Shown here one piece after another: positions 45,531-55,967 of a stretch of DNA of 64,000 bases (positions are counted from its first letter, which is position 1; every line of letters starts with the position of its first letter). Under the pieces are notes generated by a model. It saw nothing but the letters and a program-made list of their open reading frames with translations. It had not been told where the DNA came from and did no database searches. The stretch comes from Paenirhizobium daejeonense (GTDB taxonomy: Bacteria; Pseudomonadota; Alphaproteobacteria; Rhizobiales; Rhizobiaceae). The stretch is from contig NZ_JACLAL010000001.1 of the NCBI RefSeq assembly GCF_014280875.1, positions 1 to 64,000 on the forward strand, in the 5' to 3' direction. A program made the position numbers and the translations under genes.

Positions 45531-47441
45531 TTATGGCGCGGGGGTGGCCGGGACCCCCTCCGGCCGGGGAGCCTCCATCGGCAGGGAAACCGGCGAGATC
45601 ACCGGATCCGGCCAGGAGCCGCCGATGAAGAAGCGGAGATGCGGAAACTCGTTTTCTCGGGCAGGATCGGAAGCCGTGAGATCGCCAGAGACAGCCAGCG
45701 CCCGGTCCTGATAGGGGATGAGGCCGGAAAGCGTGAGCGTCTCGTTCGGTCCGCTCAGGCGCGCCTTTTCGATTTCGGCGGAGCCGCCGGCGAAGCTGGC
45801 GGCGAATTCCAGTCGGTCATAGGGCAGACCCGATTCCCCGCTGGCAGCACTGAGCTGGTAATAGGCCTTCGTCGCCGCGAACTCGCGGAACTTCCGGCTG
45901 TCGACGGCCTGCAGAACACCGTTTTCCGTTGTGAACGATAGCTTGCCCGAGATTTCGGACAGATCGGTTGCCCAGAGCGGATCTTCCGTTTTCATCGACA
46001 TGTCGACGGATCCGCGCCCGCGAGGCAGCGGTCCCTTCAGGCCCATCCGGTCGAGGACTGCGCCGAAATCGGCGTTGCGAACCGCAAGCGTCAGGCTGCC
46101 GCCACCCGAAAAATCGCCTTCGGCTCCGGTGTAGCTCGCCGTCAGGTCCCCGCCCTCGAAGGAGGCGTCGGCTATGTCGAACTTGGCCGTCTTGCCGGTC
46201 AGAAGAATGCTCGCGGCGACATCGCCAAGATCGAGGGGCGGCAGTGCTGCCTTGCTTGCGGAAAGCGTAAGGTCGAAATCCAGCCATTGGGTAAGGCGCG
46301 GCTGGCGTGCCTCTTCCGTCTCCTGTTCGCTCGGCAGATCTAGCGAGAAGGAGCTGAGCAGGTCGGCGATGTCGAGTTGGTCAAACGCGAGCGTGCCGCT
46401 GAGCAGGGGTTTGCCGTCTTTTGGGCGGGAGAGGCCGAGAATGCCGCTGCCGTGTGTATCATCCAAATTGAATTGCAGGCCCTCGAAGCGCAGTTCGTTA
46501 TCAACGGTCGAAAGCTTTGCGCGGAGCGCGGCTGTCTTGAGCTTTTCGAGGCCGGCGATCCGGATGCCGCCCCACTCGAAGAGGGCGGGGACGTCCTTGA
46601 GGCTCATTGCCACGTCACCCGAGACGATGTTGCCGCCCCCGATGCCGGCGTTACCATCGAAGGATGATGAAAATGCAGCGCCGTCAAGTGCAACCGACAT
46701 GGCTGCTTCCTTACCGCCGAACAGTAACAACGGCTGGGCGGACGAGAAATCGAGCTTGAACTGCCGGTTGGCAAAGGAGAGTGATGCCTCGGCTGTGAGC
46801 GCGCCGGAAAGACGTGGCCAGGAGATATCGGCCGTAATCCCGCTGAGCGTGTAATCCCGGGCGGAAGCGGCATCGTTAAGTCGAACGCTGCCGTTTTCCA
46901 CCGTGATCGATCCGATCGGCGTATCGAGATCGCGGCCCAATGTCTGCCCGCCGTCGGTCTGATTGGCGACCCGTCGGACAGCGGCGGAAAGAAGGCCTTC
47001 GCTTGCCCAGTCAAGACGACCGTCCTTGTCGCGATCGACGAAGACCTCCGGCTTGACGAACCGGAACGAACTGAAGCGGGGGCTGCCCTTGATCGCCGAA
47101 TAGAGGCCGAAGGAAGCCGAAAGCTTTTCCACCCGCCCGAGCACTTTCTGGCCGTTGTCGGTCCGCTTGCTGATGGTGACGGCGTTGAGGGTGACGCGGG
47201 GCTCGGGCCAGAACACGATTTCGGGCGTTCCCTCGATGGAAACCCGGTGTCCTGTCCACTGGGCAACTGCCCGCTCCATGGCCGAGCGTACGAGGCCGCT
47301 TGATATGAGGTAGGGTGCGGCCGCGCGCGAGATGACGAAGACAAGCAGGGCGGCGCTGAGCAGCACCAGCGCGATCCGCAACGCTCGCCGCGGCGGCAGC
47401 CGCCGCGAGACGGGCTTTTCCGGATCGGTGGTCATCGCCAT
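45531..47441 (-). CDS. AsmA-family protein
   Basis: The roughly 636-residue protein has one N-terminal transmembrane helix ([21 protein letters not shown]) and then a very long beta-rich periplasmic part typical of AsmA proteins ([40 protein letters not shown]). AsmA proteins are bridge-like factors that help lipid or envelope homeostasis at the outer membrane. ATG 47441 is preceded by AGGGTTGAA. It lies between the convergent potI and the divergent acetoacetyl-CoA synthetase, and shows no tie to either. Confidence 0.82.
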   Translation of the reverse strand: MAMTTDPEKPVSRRLPPRRALRIALVLLSAALLVFVISRAAAPYLISSGLVRSAMERAVAQWTGHRVSIEGTPEIVFWPEPRVTLNAVTISKRTDNGQKVLGRVEKLSASFGLYSAIKGSPRFSSFRFVKPEVFVDRDKDGRLDWASEGLLSAAVRRVANQTDGGQTLGRDLDTPIGSITVENGSVRLNDAASARDYTLSGITADISWPRLSGALTAEASLSFANRQFKLDFSSAQPLLLFGGKEAAMSVALDGAAFSSSFDGNAGIGGGNIVSGDVAMSLKDVPALFEWGGIRIAGLEKLKTAALRAKLSTVDNELRFEGLQFNLDDTHGSGILGLSRPKDGKPLLSGTLAFDQLDIADLLSSFSLDLPSEQETEEARQPRLTQWLDFDLTLSASKAALPPLDLGDVAASILLTGKTAKFDIADASFEGGDLTASYTGAEGDFSGGGSLTLAVRNADFGAVLDRMGLKGPLPRGRGSVDMSMKTEDPLWATDLSEISGKLSFTTENGVLQAVDSRKFREFAATKAYYQLSAASGESGLPYDRLEFAASFAGGSAEIEKARLSGPNETLTLSGLIPYQDRALAVSGDLTASDPARENEFPHLRFFIGGSWPDPVISPVSLPMEAPRPEGVPATPAP

Positions 47442-47613
47442 TTCAACCCTGCCTGTGATCTTTGCCCGCCATGAACCGTTAGCCGGCATTGTCTCCCATG
47501 TCGTTGACGCCGGATATAGGAATTGCCGTTCTCTTGCAAATGGCGGGCGTTTTCCAACACTTTATATTGCGCTGCAAACTGCTATACCTTCGTGGTCTTG
47601 TGAGGAGGAACGC

Positions 47614-49566
<1,953 letters not shown>

Positions 49567-49629
49567 GTTGTTTTCCAGAGGGGAGGCGATGCGCCCCTCC
49601 CCATTTTTCGGGATGACGCCCAGCGGCCA

Positions 49630-49793
49630 TGGTAACGACTTGTTAATTGCCGTTTGTCATACCTAAGGGCAACTTGGGTGCACACGATGAGCGTGTGATG
49701 GCGAACCTCCGGTTCCGATAAGACATGATGTTGTGATCGACTCGACTCCAGTTGAACAGCATATCTTCAGGGCGGCATTAGCCGCCCTTTTTT
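49630..49793 (+). ncRNA. Candidate small RNA between acsA2 and the permease gene
   Basis: The 254-base gap holds a run of structures ending in a perfect Rho-independent terminator. CACACG pairs with CGTGTG (49681-49697), and GAACC pairs with GGTTC around a short loop (49703-49715) that contains CCTCC, an anti-Shine-Dalgarno sequence. A weak -35 hexamer, CTTGTT, at 49639-49644 would place the transcript start near 49670. The terminator lies over 200 bases after the acsA2 stop, too far to be an ordinary end for that gene. Rhizobial trans-acting sRNAs often show this pattern. The strand and boundaries are inferred. Confidence 0.45.
49769..49793 (+). terminator. Rho-independent terminator
   Basis: AGGGCGGC pairs perfectly with GCCGCCCT around the four-base loop ATTA, followed by TTTTTT. 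It is the strongest intrinsic terminator in this part of the window and points rightward. Confidence 0.88.
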
Positions 49794-49820
49794 CTTGCCC
49801 GGATTGTCTGGGGATGGCTG

Positions 49821-51602
49821 TCAGTGCTGTTTGTTGAGCGAGCGCGAGACCATGATGACCGGTATCAGGCCGGCAACAATGATGATGATCGCCGCAACCG
49901 AGGAGTCCTGCACCTTCGAGCGCGAGGCATCCTCGTAGACGAGGGTCGCGAGCGTATTGAAGTTGAAGGGACGCAGCAGGATCGTTGCCGACAATTCCTT
50001 CAATGACTCGATGAAGACCAGCAGCGCCGCGGTCAGCACCGCCGGCCGCATGTTCGGCAGCAATACCTCGCGGAAGGTCTGGAAACCGTTTCTCCCAAGC
50101 GTGCGCGAAGCCATGTCGAGATGGGGTGAGAGCTTCTGGAAACCGGCATCGATGTTGCCTTCGGCCATGGTGAGGAAGCGCACGGTGGCGGCATAGACGA
50201 TGGCAAAGCCCGTACCGGTGAGAAGAAGCCCGGTCGAAATCCCGAAATTCGAACGCATCGCACCGTCGACCAGATTATCAAGTCTCGCCAAGGGCATGAG
50301 CACGCCGATACCGAGCACCGTGCCCGGAATGCCGTAGCCGAGCGAGGCCACACGGCTTGCGACCGTGGTTGCGGGCGAGCGATGCGCGCGGGCGGCATAA
50401 GCGAGCACGAAGGCGAGGAGGACGGTCGCGATCGCGGCGGAGGACGAGATCATTACCGAATGGCCGAGCGCCTTCAGGAGGCGTGGCTGCGCAAAGTTCT
50501 CCAGCCGGCGCAGGGCAAAGCCCGCAAGCACGGCGAAAGGAATGGCAAAGCCCACCAGAACAGGCAGAAGGCAGAAGAGGGTCGCCCCCCATTTACGGAA
50601 ACCCTTCAGCTTCAGCCGCACCGCATCGGAAACGACGGAGGTCGTCTTGTGAGTGGAAAAACGCTGCTGGCGTCGCGCCCAGCGTTCGAGCGCCAAGAGG
50701 CCGACCACGAAGACCAGCATGATGCAGGCGATCTGCGCCGCACCCGAAAGGCTGCCGCGATTGAGCCAGGTATCGTAGATCGAGAAGGTCAGTGTGTTGA
50801 CGCCGAGATACTCGACTGCACCGATGTCGTTCAGCGTTTCCATCATCACCAGCGTCAGTCCGACCATGATCGCAGGTCGTGCCATCGGGATCTGAACCTT
50901 CGCGAACACCCGGAACGGGCTGGCACCAAGAGTGCGGGCGACGTCGGCTGCCGTGCGCCCCTGCATCATGAACATCGAGCGGCAGGAAAGGTACACGTAA
51001 GGGTAGAGTACTGCGGACATCACCAGAACGCCGCCGCCGAGCGAGCGGATGTCAGGAAAGCTGTAGTCCCGGGCGGAATGAAAGCCGAAAAGCGCGCGGT
51101 AGGCGCTTTGAACGGGGCCGGTGAAATCGAGGAATTCGCCGAAGGCATAGGCCGCGAGATAGGACGGCATGGCCAGCGGCAGCACGAGGGCGGAGGAAAG
51201 GACACGGCGAAACGGAAATTCGCAGGTCGCCACCAGCCATGCGCTGACGATGCCGACGATGGCGGTCACGGCACCTGTCGCGGCGAGCAGCCAGAGTGTG
51301 CGCAGGCCTGCCCGCGGCACCACGTTCGTCAGCATGTGCCCCCAGTTGCCGCCATCTCCTGTAAATCCGATCACGAATATGGCGACGATCGGCATCGCCA
51401 CCAGCATCGAGATGACGATCGCTGCGAGCGCGATGACGCTCTGCCTCCTCTGCACGGGAGAGATTTCAGCATGCGGTATTGCGGGCGCATCCGTGGACAA
51501 GTCGGGCGTCTCCGGTCTGGTTGCAATTGTAGGACGGCGGGAAGGCGAAGTCCTTGATCGATGGTCTATCGGAAACCGGACCCGAAGGAAACCTGTCCTC
51601 AA
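49821..51602 (-). CDS. Iron(III)-type ABC transporter permease (FbpB/SfuB)
   Basis: The roughly 590-residue protein has two fused permease halves, each with about six helices and an EAA-like loop: AADVARTLGASPFRVFAKVQIP in the first and MASRTLGRNGFQTFREVLLP in the second. This two-domain arrangement is that of FbpB/SfuB, which import ferric iron (some relatives carry other substrates). The start is unclear: the frame opens with a TTG at 51602 without a convincing ribosome binding site, and the first 55 residues are polar and may not be translated. No binding-protein or ATPase gene is next to it, so the permease is an orphan here. Confidence 0.78.
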   Translation of the reverse strand: MRTGFLRVRFPIDHRSRTSPSRRPTIATRPETPDLSTDAPAIPHAEISPVQRRQSVIALAAIVISMLVAMPIVAIFVIGFTGDGGNWGHMLTNVVPRAGLRTLWLLAATGAVTAIVGIVSAWLVATCEFPFRRVLSSALVLPLAMPSYLAAYAFGEFLDFTGPVQSAYRALFGFHSARDYSFPDIRSLGGGVLVMSAVLYPYVYLSCRSMFMMQGRTAADVARTLGASPFRVFAKVQIPMARPAIMVGLTLVMMETLNDIGAVEYLGVNTLTFSIYDTWLNRGSLSGAAQIACIMLVFVVGLLALERWARRQQRFSTHKTTSVVSDAVRLKLKGFRKWGATLFCLLPVLVGFAIPFAVLAGFALRRLENFAQPRLLKALGHSVMISSSAAIATVLLAFVLAYAARAHRSPATTVASRVASLGYGIPGTVLGIGVLMPLARLDNLVDGAMRSNFGISTGLLLTGTGFAIVYAATVRFLTMAEGNIDAGFQKLSPHLDMASRTLGRNGFQTFREVLLPNMRPAVLTAALLVFIESLKELSATILLRPFNFNTLATLVYEDASRSKVQDSSVAAIIIIVAGLIPVIMVSRSLNKQH

Positions 51603-51685
51603 CAGGAGGCGGCCTTATCAAAGGGGCCCTCGCCATCAAGGCGCCTGAGAGGAGTCGATAGCCTTGTCTTGTTCGAAAAACATAT

Positions 51686-51702
51686 ATATGCATCATGCAT
51701 AT
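51686..51702. promoter_or_regulatory. AT-rich palindrome between permease and AraC regulator
   Basis: ATATGCAT and ATGCATAT are perfect inverted arms around a single C. The palindrome lies 36 bases upstream of the AraC start and about 84 bases upstream of the permease frame, in a short divergent intergenic region. It may be a binding site for the AraC protein or for an iron regulator. Confidence 0.5.
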
Positions 51703-51737
51703 TTATAACGTTTGGTGGGTGAGTGAGAGCTGGCCAC

Positions 51738-52709
51738 ATGGATGAGATGGCTTGGGTCGCCGAAACTGCTGTTGCAAGCATGGCGCAGAATTTTGATCCG
51801 GACGGACGCATCGTGTTCGATGACGGGCCGTTTTCCGGTTTCATCGAGCGTATTCCGGTACGGTCGGGCATTGCACTCTATCGTGTCGAAGGCGTGTCGT
51901 CCCATGCATGGAGGCTCACCGCACAGGGGGATGCGCCCGCCGGCAATCTCGTATTCGGCGCTATGCTGGATGGCGCCGGCGCGATCGAGGCTAAGGGTAA
52001 TGCGCGGCAGAACTGGAAGTGCGGCGGTCGCTCTTTCGTGCTCAGTCTCGCCGAGCGCGAGATCACCTATCATATCGAGGCGGGCAAGCAGTGGCGGGCT
52101 GTGACCTTGTTGCTGGAGCCGGCAGCACTGGATGCCCTGGCGGAACAGAACGGACTGCCGCCATTGGTGCGGGCCGCGCTGGACGATGGACAATTGCCCA
52201 TCCTGCACATGTTCGAACTCAACCGCGCCGTGATGCGCGCCGCCCATGACCTTTTGCAGCCGCCATACCGGGGCAACATGGCCATGCTCTGGCGGGAGAG
52301 CAAGGTGCTGGAATTGCTGACCCACCAGTTCGACCACCTCGCCGAAAGCCCCGCTTCACCGCCGCCCATCACGCCGCGCGACCTTGCCCGCGTGCGGGAG
52401 GCGCATGACCTTCTGATGGCGGATCTTCGCACCCCGCCGAGTCTTGACGAGCTTGCTGCGCTGGTGCGGCTTGCTCCCCGCCGGCTCAATCAGGGTTTCC
52501 GTCATGTCTACGGCATGACGGTTTTCGAGGCGCTTCTGGATGCCCGCATGAAGACAGCCCACAAGATGATCTGCGAGAAGCGGGATATCCCGCTCAAGCA
52601 TCTGGCATGGATGGTGGGCTACAATCAGCTGTCGAATTTCATCAGTGCCTATCGCCGTCGCTTCGGCGTTCCGCCGGGCCAGCATCGCCGGGAAAGCGAA
52701 GCGGGCTGA
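51738..52709 (+). CDS. AraC-family regulator (PchR-like)
   Basis: The 323-residue protein has a variable N-terminal domain and a C-terminal AraC DNA-binding domain (SLDELAALVRLAPRRLNQGF, IPLKHLAWMVGYNQLSNFISAYR, ending with FGVPPGQHR). Its general layout resembles PchR, which senses siderophores. It is divergent from the iron-type permease across an AT-rich palindrome. I use the ATG at 51738 (MDEMAWVAETAV); a GTG at 51723 is also possible. The link to iron is inferred from the neighbour. Confidence 0.82.
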   Translation: MDEMAWVAETAVASMAQNFDPDGRIVFDDGPFSGFIERIPVRSGIALYRVEGVSSHAWRLTAQGDAPAGNLVFGAMLDGAGAIEAKGNARQNWKCGGRSFVLSLAEREITYHIEAGKQWRAVTLLLEPAALDALAEQNGLPPLVRAALDDGQLPILHMFELNRAVMRAAHDLLQPPYRGNMAMLWRESKVLELLTHQFDHLAESPASPPPITPRDLARVREAHDLLMADLRTPPSLDELAALVRLAPRRLNQGFRHVYGMTVFEALLDARMKTAHKMICEKRDIPLKHLAWMVGYNQLSNFISAYRRRFGVPPGQHRRESEAG

Positions 52710-52921
52710 GGCTCCAAGTATAGTGCAGAACAGTTTCGAGCCGTCCCTGTATCGCAGGGGCGGTTTAGCCGTTTCGCATGTATTTTTACCATCCGGACAA
52801 AAAGTTATGCGCCGCTGCAATTGGTTATGCGCGCGTGTCCGTCGCGTTGATCATCTCCGTTGCCTGCGGGCAATAGGACGCAAGGCCGAAAGGTCATCAC
52901 AAAGCGTTGGGAGACTGGAGC

Positions 52922-55117
52922 ATGACGTTGAAGCGGACAACCGAAAAGGGACATGGTGGGGCAAGGAAGTTCCGGCTCGCGCTGATCGCCCTCATGGGGT
53001 CGACAGCATTGATGACGCCATCGCCTGTTCATGCCGAGTTTCGTAATCTTGGAGACGCGACGCCGGATACGCTCTGGTATCAGGCCAATGGTGTGAGCGG
53101 GAACGGAAGGTTCGTCGTCGGTGAAGGCTTCGATACAGATAACGAAGATAACCAATACAGCTTCCTCTACGACATGAGCACCGGCACGACCTACAACATC
53201 GGCCAAATGGTGCCGTCCGCTCCAACGATCGTCTTCGATGTCTCGAACGCCGGCGCGGTCGTCGGCGCCGCCAATATGGCTGACTCGACCATCCGAAACG
53301 CATTTCGCTGGACGCTGGATGGGGGCTTTGAGAATCTCGGCTCCTTTGATGGTGTGAGTACCGCGGTAGACTCCATTGCCACCGCGATCTCCGATGACGG
53401 AAGGCGCGTTGCAGGATATTCCTACAGCAGTGACAGTCCCTGGCTGCCTCGCGCCTTCGTATGGGTGGAGGGCGCGACCACGGGTGTCATCGATAACCGA
53501 CAGATGCATGTGCTTGCCTCGCTGACGCCGACGGGGCGTTCCATGGCCGAGGCGATTAGCGGGGATGGCCTCTTCGCGGCCGGAATGAGCAATGTCGCGA
53601 GCGGCAACTACCACGCTGTTCGCTGGGACATGCGAAACATCACCTCGAACTACATTTCGGCGGTACAGGATCTTGGAACGCTGGGCGGCAGCGAATCGAT
53701 GGCCAATGGCATCAGTCGCGATGGTCGCGTCGTCATCGGTTGGTCCGGGCATGCGGGACCTTACGGCATTCATGCTTTCCGGTGGGAAGAGGGCGGCACG
53801 CGTGGCGGCGTGGCAAATCCCCAGATGGAGGATCTCGGAACCCTCGGCGGCGAATCCAGCGAAGCCCTTGCCGTGAATGCCGATGGCAGCATCGTCGTGG
53901 GAAGGTCTGACGACGACGATACCTATGACGACCGTGCCTTCCGCTGGACGCGTGAGACCGGCATGATCAAGGTTTCCGATTGGCTGGCGCAGAGCGGAGT
54001 CGATATCGGTGACGTGGTGCTGAAATCGGCAACGGGCGTGTCGGACGACGGCGGTGTCATCGTCGGTCGCATGGAGGATCCGGAAAGCGAGGGCGGCGAA
54101 ACCGCCTTCATCGCCCGGGTAGCGGTGCCGGATCCCGATCCTGATCCCGGCCACAATCCCGGTCCCACGCCGCCGCCCGGCATCATGAACGTCAGCGAAT
54201 ACAACCGGACCCTCTACGACGCGGGCTATGCCGGCTGGGCCGGGCGCATGGTCGCCAATGTGCCGCTGACCGGCGCCCATCACCGGCCGATGATGAACTA
54301 TCCGACGCAGGCGAACGGTGTCTGCGGCTGGACGAACGGCGACATCGCCCATTACGACGATGGCCGCAACACCGGCGTCTCCCTGGCGGAAGCTGGCCTT
54401 TGTGGCGATTTGCTCGACGGAACCATGCGCATTGGGCTCGGCGGTGGCGTGCTGCATTCGCAGCAGGATCTGATGAACAATGGCGATGCCGATCTCGATG
54501 GGCAGTACGCTATCGGCGAGTTGAACTGGCATCCGGAAGGCGTGCCTGTCCTTTTCTCGGCAACGGGCCTTTACGGCGGCTGGGATGCCGATATTCACCG
54601 CGGCTATTCCAACGGCGCGGCCATGGCCTATTCGGATGGCGATACCGACATGCGCAGCGGGATCCTGCGTTTGCGCGCCGACTGGCAGAATGCGTTCAGC
54701 CTCGGTTCCACCGGCTTCTCGCCCTACCTCGCCTATACCTGGGGCAGGACAACGGTCGATGCCTATACCGAAACGGGTGGTCCTTTCCCAAGCCGCTTCG
54801 ACGAGCAGGTCGTCACCACCAGCGAGATCCGCCTTGGCCTTGCCTCCAGCACTGAACTGACATCGGCGATCACCCTCAGGGGCTCGATGGAACTGGTGCA
54901 TGCGACGGGCGATGCATCCCGGGCGAAGGGCCAGGTCGTGGGTCTCTACGGTTTCGACCTCGGCGGGGGCACCTTTGCTGAAACATGGGTTCGTGCCGGC
55001 GCGGATATCGACCTGAGGGTAACCGAAAACGCTGTGATTTCGCTGTCGGGCCATGCGGCGACGGAAGGCCTGGATGCGCAGATTTCGGGGGCTGCCCGCT
55101 TCCAGGTCCTGTTCTGA
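52922..55117 (+). CDS. Autotransporter with extracellular HAF repeats
   Basis: The 731-residue protein has a signal peptide (cleavage near residue 38, after PSPVHA), a passenger of about 370 residues built of HAF-type repeats, a proline/aspartate linker (PDPDPDPGHNPGPTPPPG), and a C-terminal beta-barrel of about 280 residues ending in FQVLF. Repeats have the form HAFRW...DLGTLGG...A.A.S.DG..VVG, for example IHAFRWEEGG and MEDLGTLGGESSEALAVNADG. This is a type V secretion protein whose passenger is displayed on the surface or released. ATG 52922 follows GGAGACTGGAG. The passenger probably acts in surface adhesion, but its ligand is unknown. Confidence 0.85.
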   Translation: MTLKRTTEKGHGGARKFRLALIALMGSTALMTPSPVHAEFRNLGDATPDTLWYQANGVSGNGRFVVGEGFDTDNEDNQYSFLYDMSTGTTYNIGQMVPSAPTIVFDVSNAGAVVGAANMADSTIRNAFRWTLDGGFENLGSFDGVSTAVDSIATAISDDGRRVAGYSYSSDSPWLPRAFVWVEGATTGVIDNRQMHVLASLTPTGRSMAEAISGDGLFAAGMSNVASGNYHAVRWDMRNITSNYISAVQDLGTLGGSESMANGISRDGRVVIGWSGHAGPYGIHAFRWEEGGTRGGVANPQMEDLGTLGGESSEALAVNADGSIVVGRSDDDDTYDDRAFRWTRETGMIKVSDWLAQSGVDIGDVVLKSATGVSDDGGVIVGRMEDPESEGGETAFIARVAVPDPDPDPGHNPGPTPPPGIMNVSEYNRTLYDAGYAGWAGRMVANVPLTGAHHRPMMNYPTQANGVCGWTNGDIAHYDDGRNTGVSLAEAGLCGDLLDGTMRIGLGGGVLHSQQDLMNNGDADLDGQYAIGELNWHPEGVPVLFSATGLYGGWDADIHRGYSNGAAMAYSDGDTDMRSGILRLRADWQNAFSLGSTGFSPYLAYTWGRTTVDAYTETGGPFPSRFDEQVVTTSEIRLGLASSTELTSAITLRGSMELVHATGDASRAKGQVVGLYGFDLGGGTFAETWVRAGADIDLRVTENAVISLSGHAATEGLDAQISGAARFQVLF

Positions 55118-55118
55118 T

Positions 55119-55139
55119 CCCCGCCCCGGGCGGGCGGGG
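55119..55139 (+). terminator. GC hairpin after the autotransporter gene
   Basis: CCCCGCCC pairs perfectly with GGGCGGGG around a five-base loop, starting two bases after the autotransporter stop. There is no T-run. Confidence 0.4.
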
Positions 55140-55297
55140 CCTGCTTCCCTTGGCGCTTCCGGCCCGAAGCTGTCGTTTCGATTTCTGCAGAATCCTGTCT
55201 CATGAAGGAGGAAAGACATGCCTGCATTCATTCTTGCCATGCTGCTGCGATGCCTCGAATTTCGCAACACGCGCCGGTCGCGTATCCGGAGGCGGCC

Positions 55298-55729
55298 TTG
55301 AGAAGGTGCGTCGTCGTTCTTCTCCTGTCCTGCGTCGCCGGATGCAACCAGACGCAATCCGCCGGCGGCGATCCGGCGGCGATCAAGCCAGCGACCGTCA
55401 GTCAGCCCGCTGCCAAACAGGCTAAGTCCAAGCCGGCGGAAATGCCGCCCGCTTCAAAACAGATGGCGCATGCAGCCAACCCCGCAATGGGGCGCGAGGC
55501 CGATTGCGAGGCTGCGCTGAAACGCGAGATGAATTCCGCGATGGCGGGCAACATGCTCGGCATGGCTGGCGGGTTCGTCGGTTTCGGCGGGCGCGGCGGC
55601 GCCCTCGCTTCCCAGGTCGCATCCACGGCGGGCGGCATGATCGCTCAGAACCAACAGGCGAAGGCGCGAGAGGCGTTGGAACGGGATTGCTACGGACCTT
55701 CCGCGGCTGCCGATGCGGAGACATGGTGA
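55298..55729 (+). CDS. Small lipoprotein of unknown function
   Basis: The 143-residue protein starts best at a TTG at 55298, which has GGAGG five bases upstream; an ATG at 55202 would put an implausible polar stretch before the signal. The N terminus LRRCVVVLLLSCVAGC has a lipobox VAGC, with the cysteine at residue 16. The mature part has a proline/lysine-rich linker and then a glycine-rich hydrophobic segment (MLGMAGGFVGFGGRGGALAS), like glycine-zipper membrane inserts. The C terminus is short and charged. No family is recognised. Confidence 0.7.
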   Translation: MRRCVVVLLLSCVAGCNQTQSAGGDPAAIKPATVSQPAAKQAKSKPAEMPPASKQMAHAANPAMGREADCEAALKREMNSAMAGNMLGMAGGFVGFGGRGGALASQVASTAGGMIAQNQQAKAREALERDCYGPSAAADAETW

Positions 55730-55967
55730 CCCGGCAAGCCGGAACATATTGCAACAGTTTCAAGCCGTCTGCGGAGGTGGTGGGGATAAGATAGCGGCGT
55801 AACCCACACTAATCACCCCGTAACGACGGCAAGAGTGGAGCGGCGGGCGCGAGCTTCCTCCCGGCTCAGGCGGTGCCCGCCGCTCCACATCCTTTCTGCG
55901 GAAAATCGGAGATCGCTGGCGGCGTATCCCCGCTCGCAGAACGCTGCGCATCGGGGAAAGGCGTTTC

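Noticed and set aside
52805..55357. Open frame of about 850 codons on the minus strand, opposite the autotransporter
   Set aside because: The plus strand encodes a well-formed signal peptide, HAF repeats and beta-barrel. The minus-strand product has no recognisable domain.
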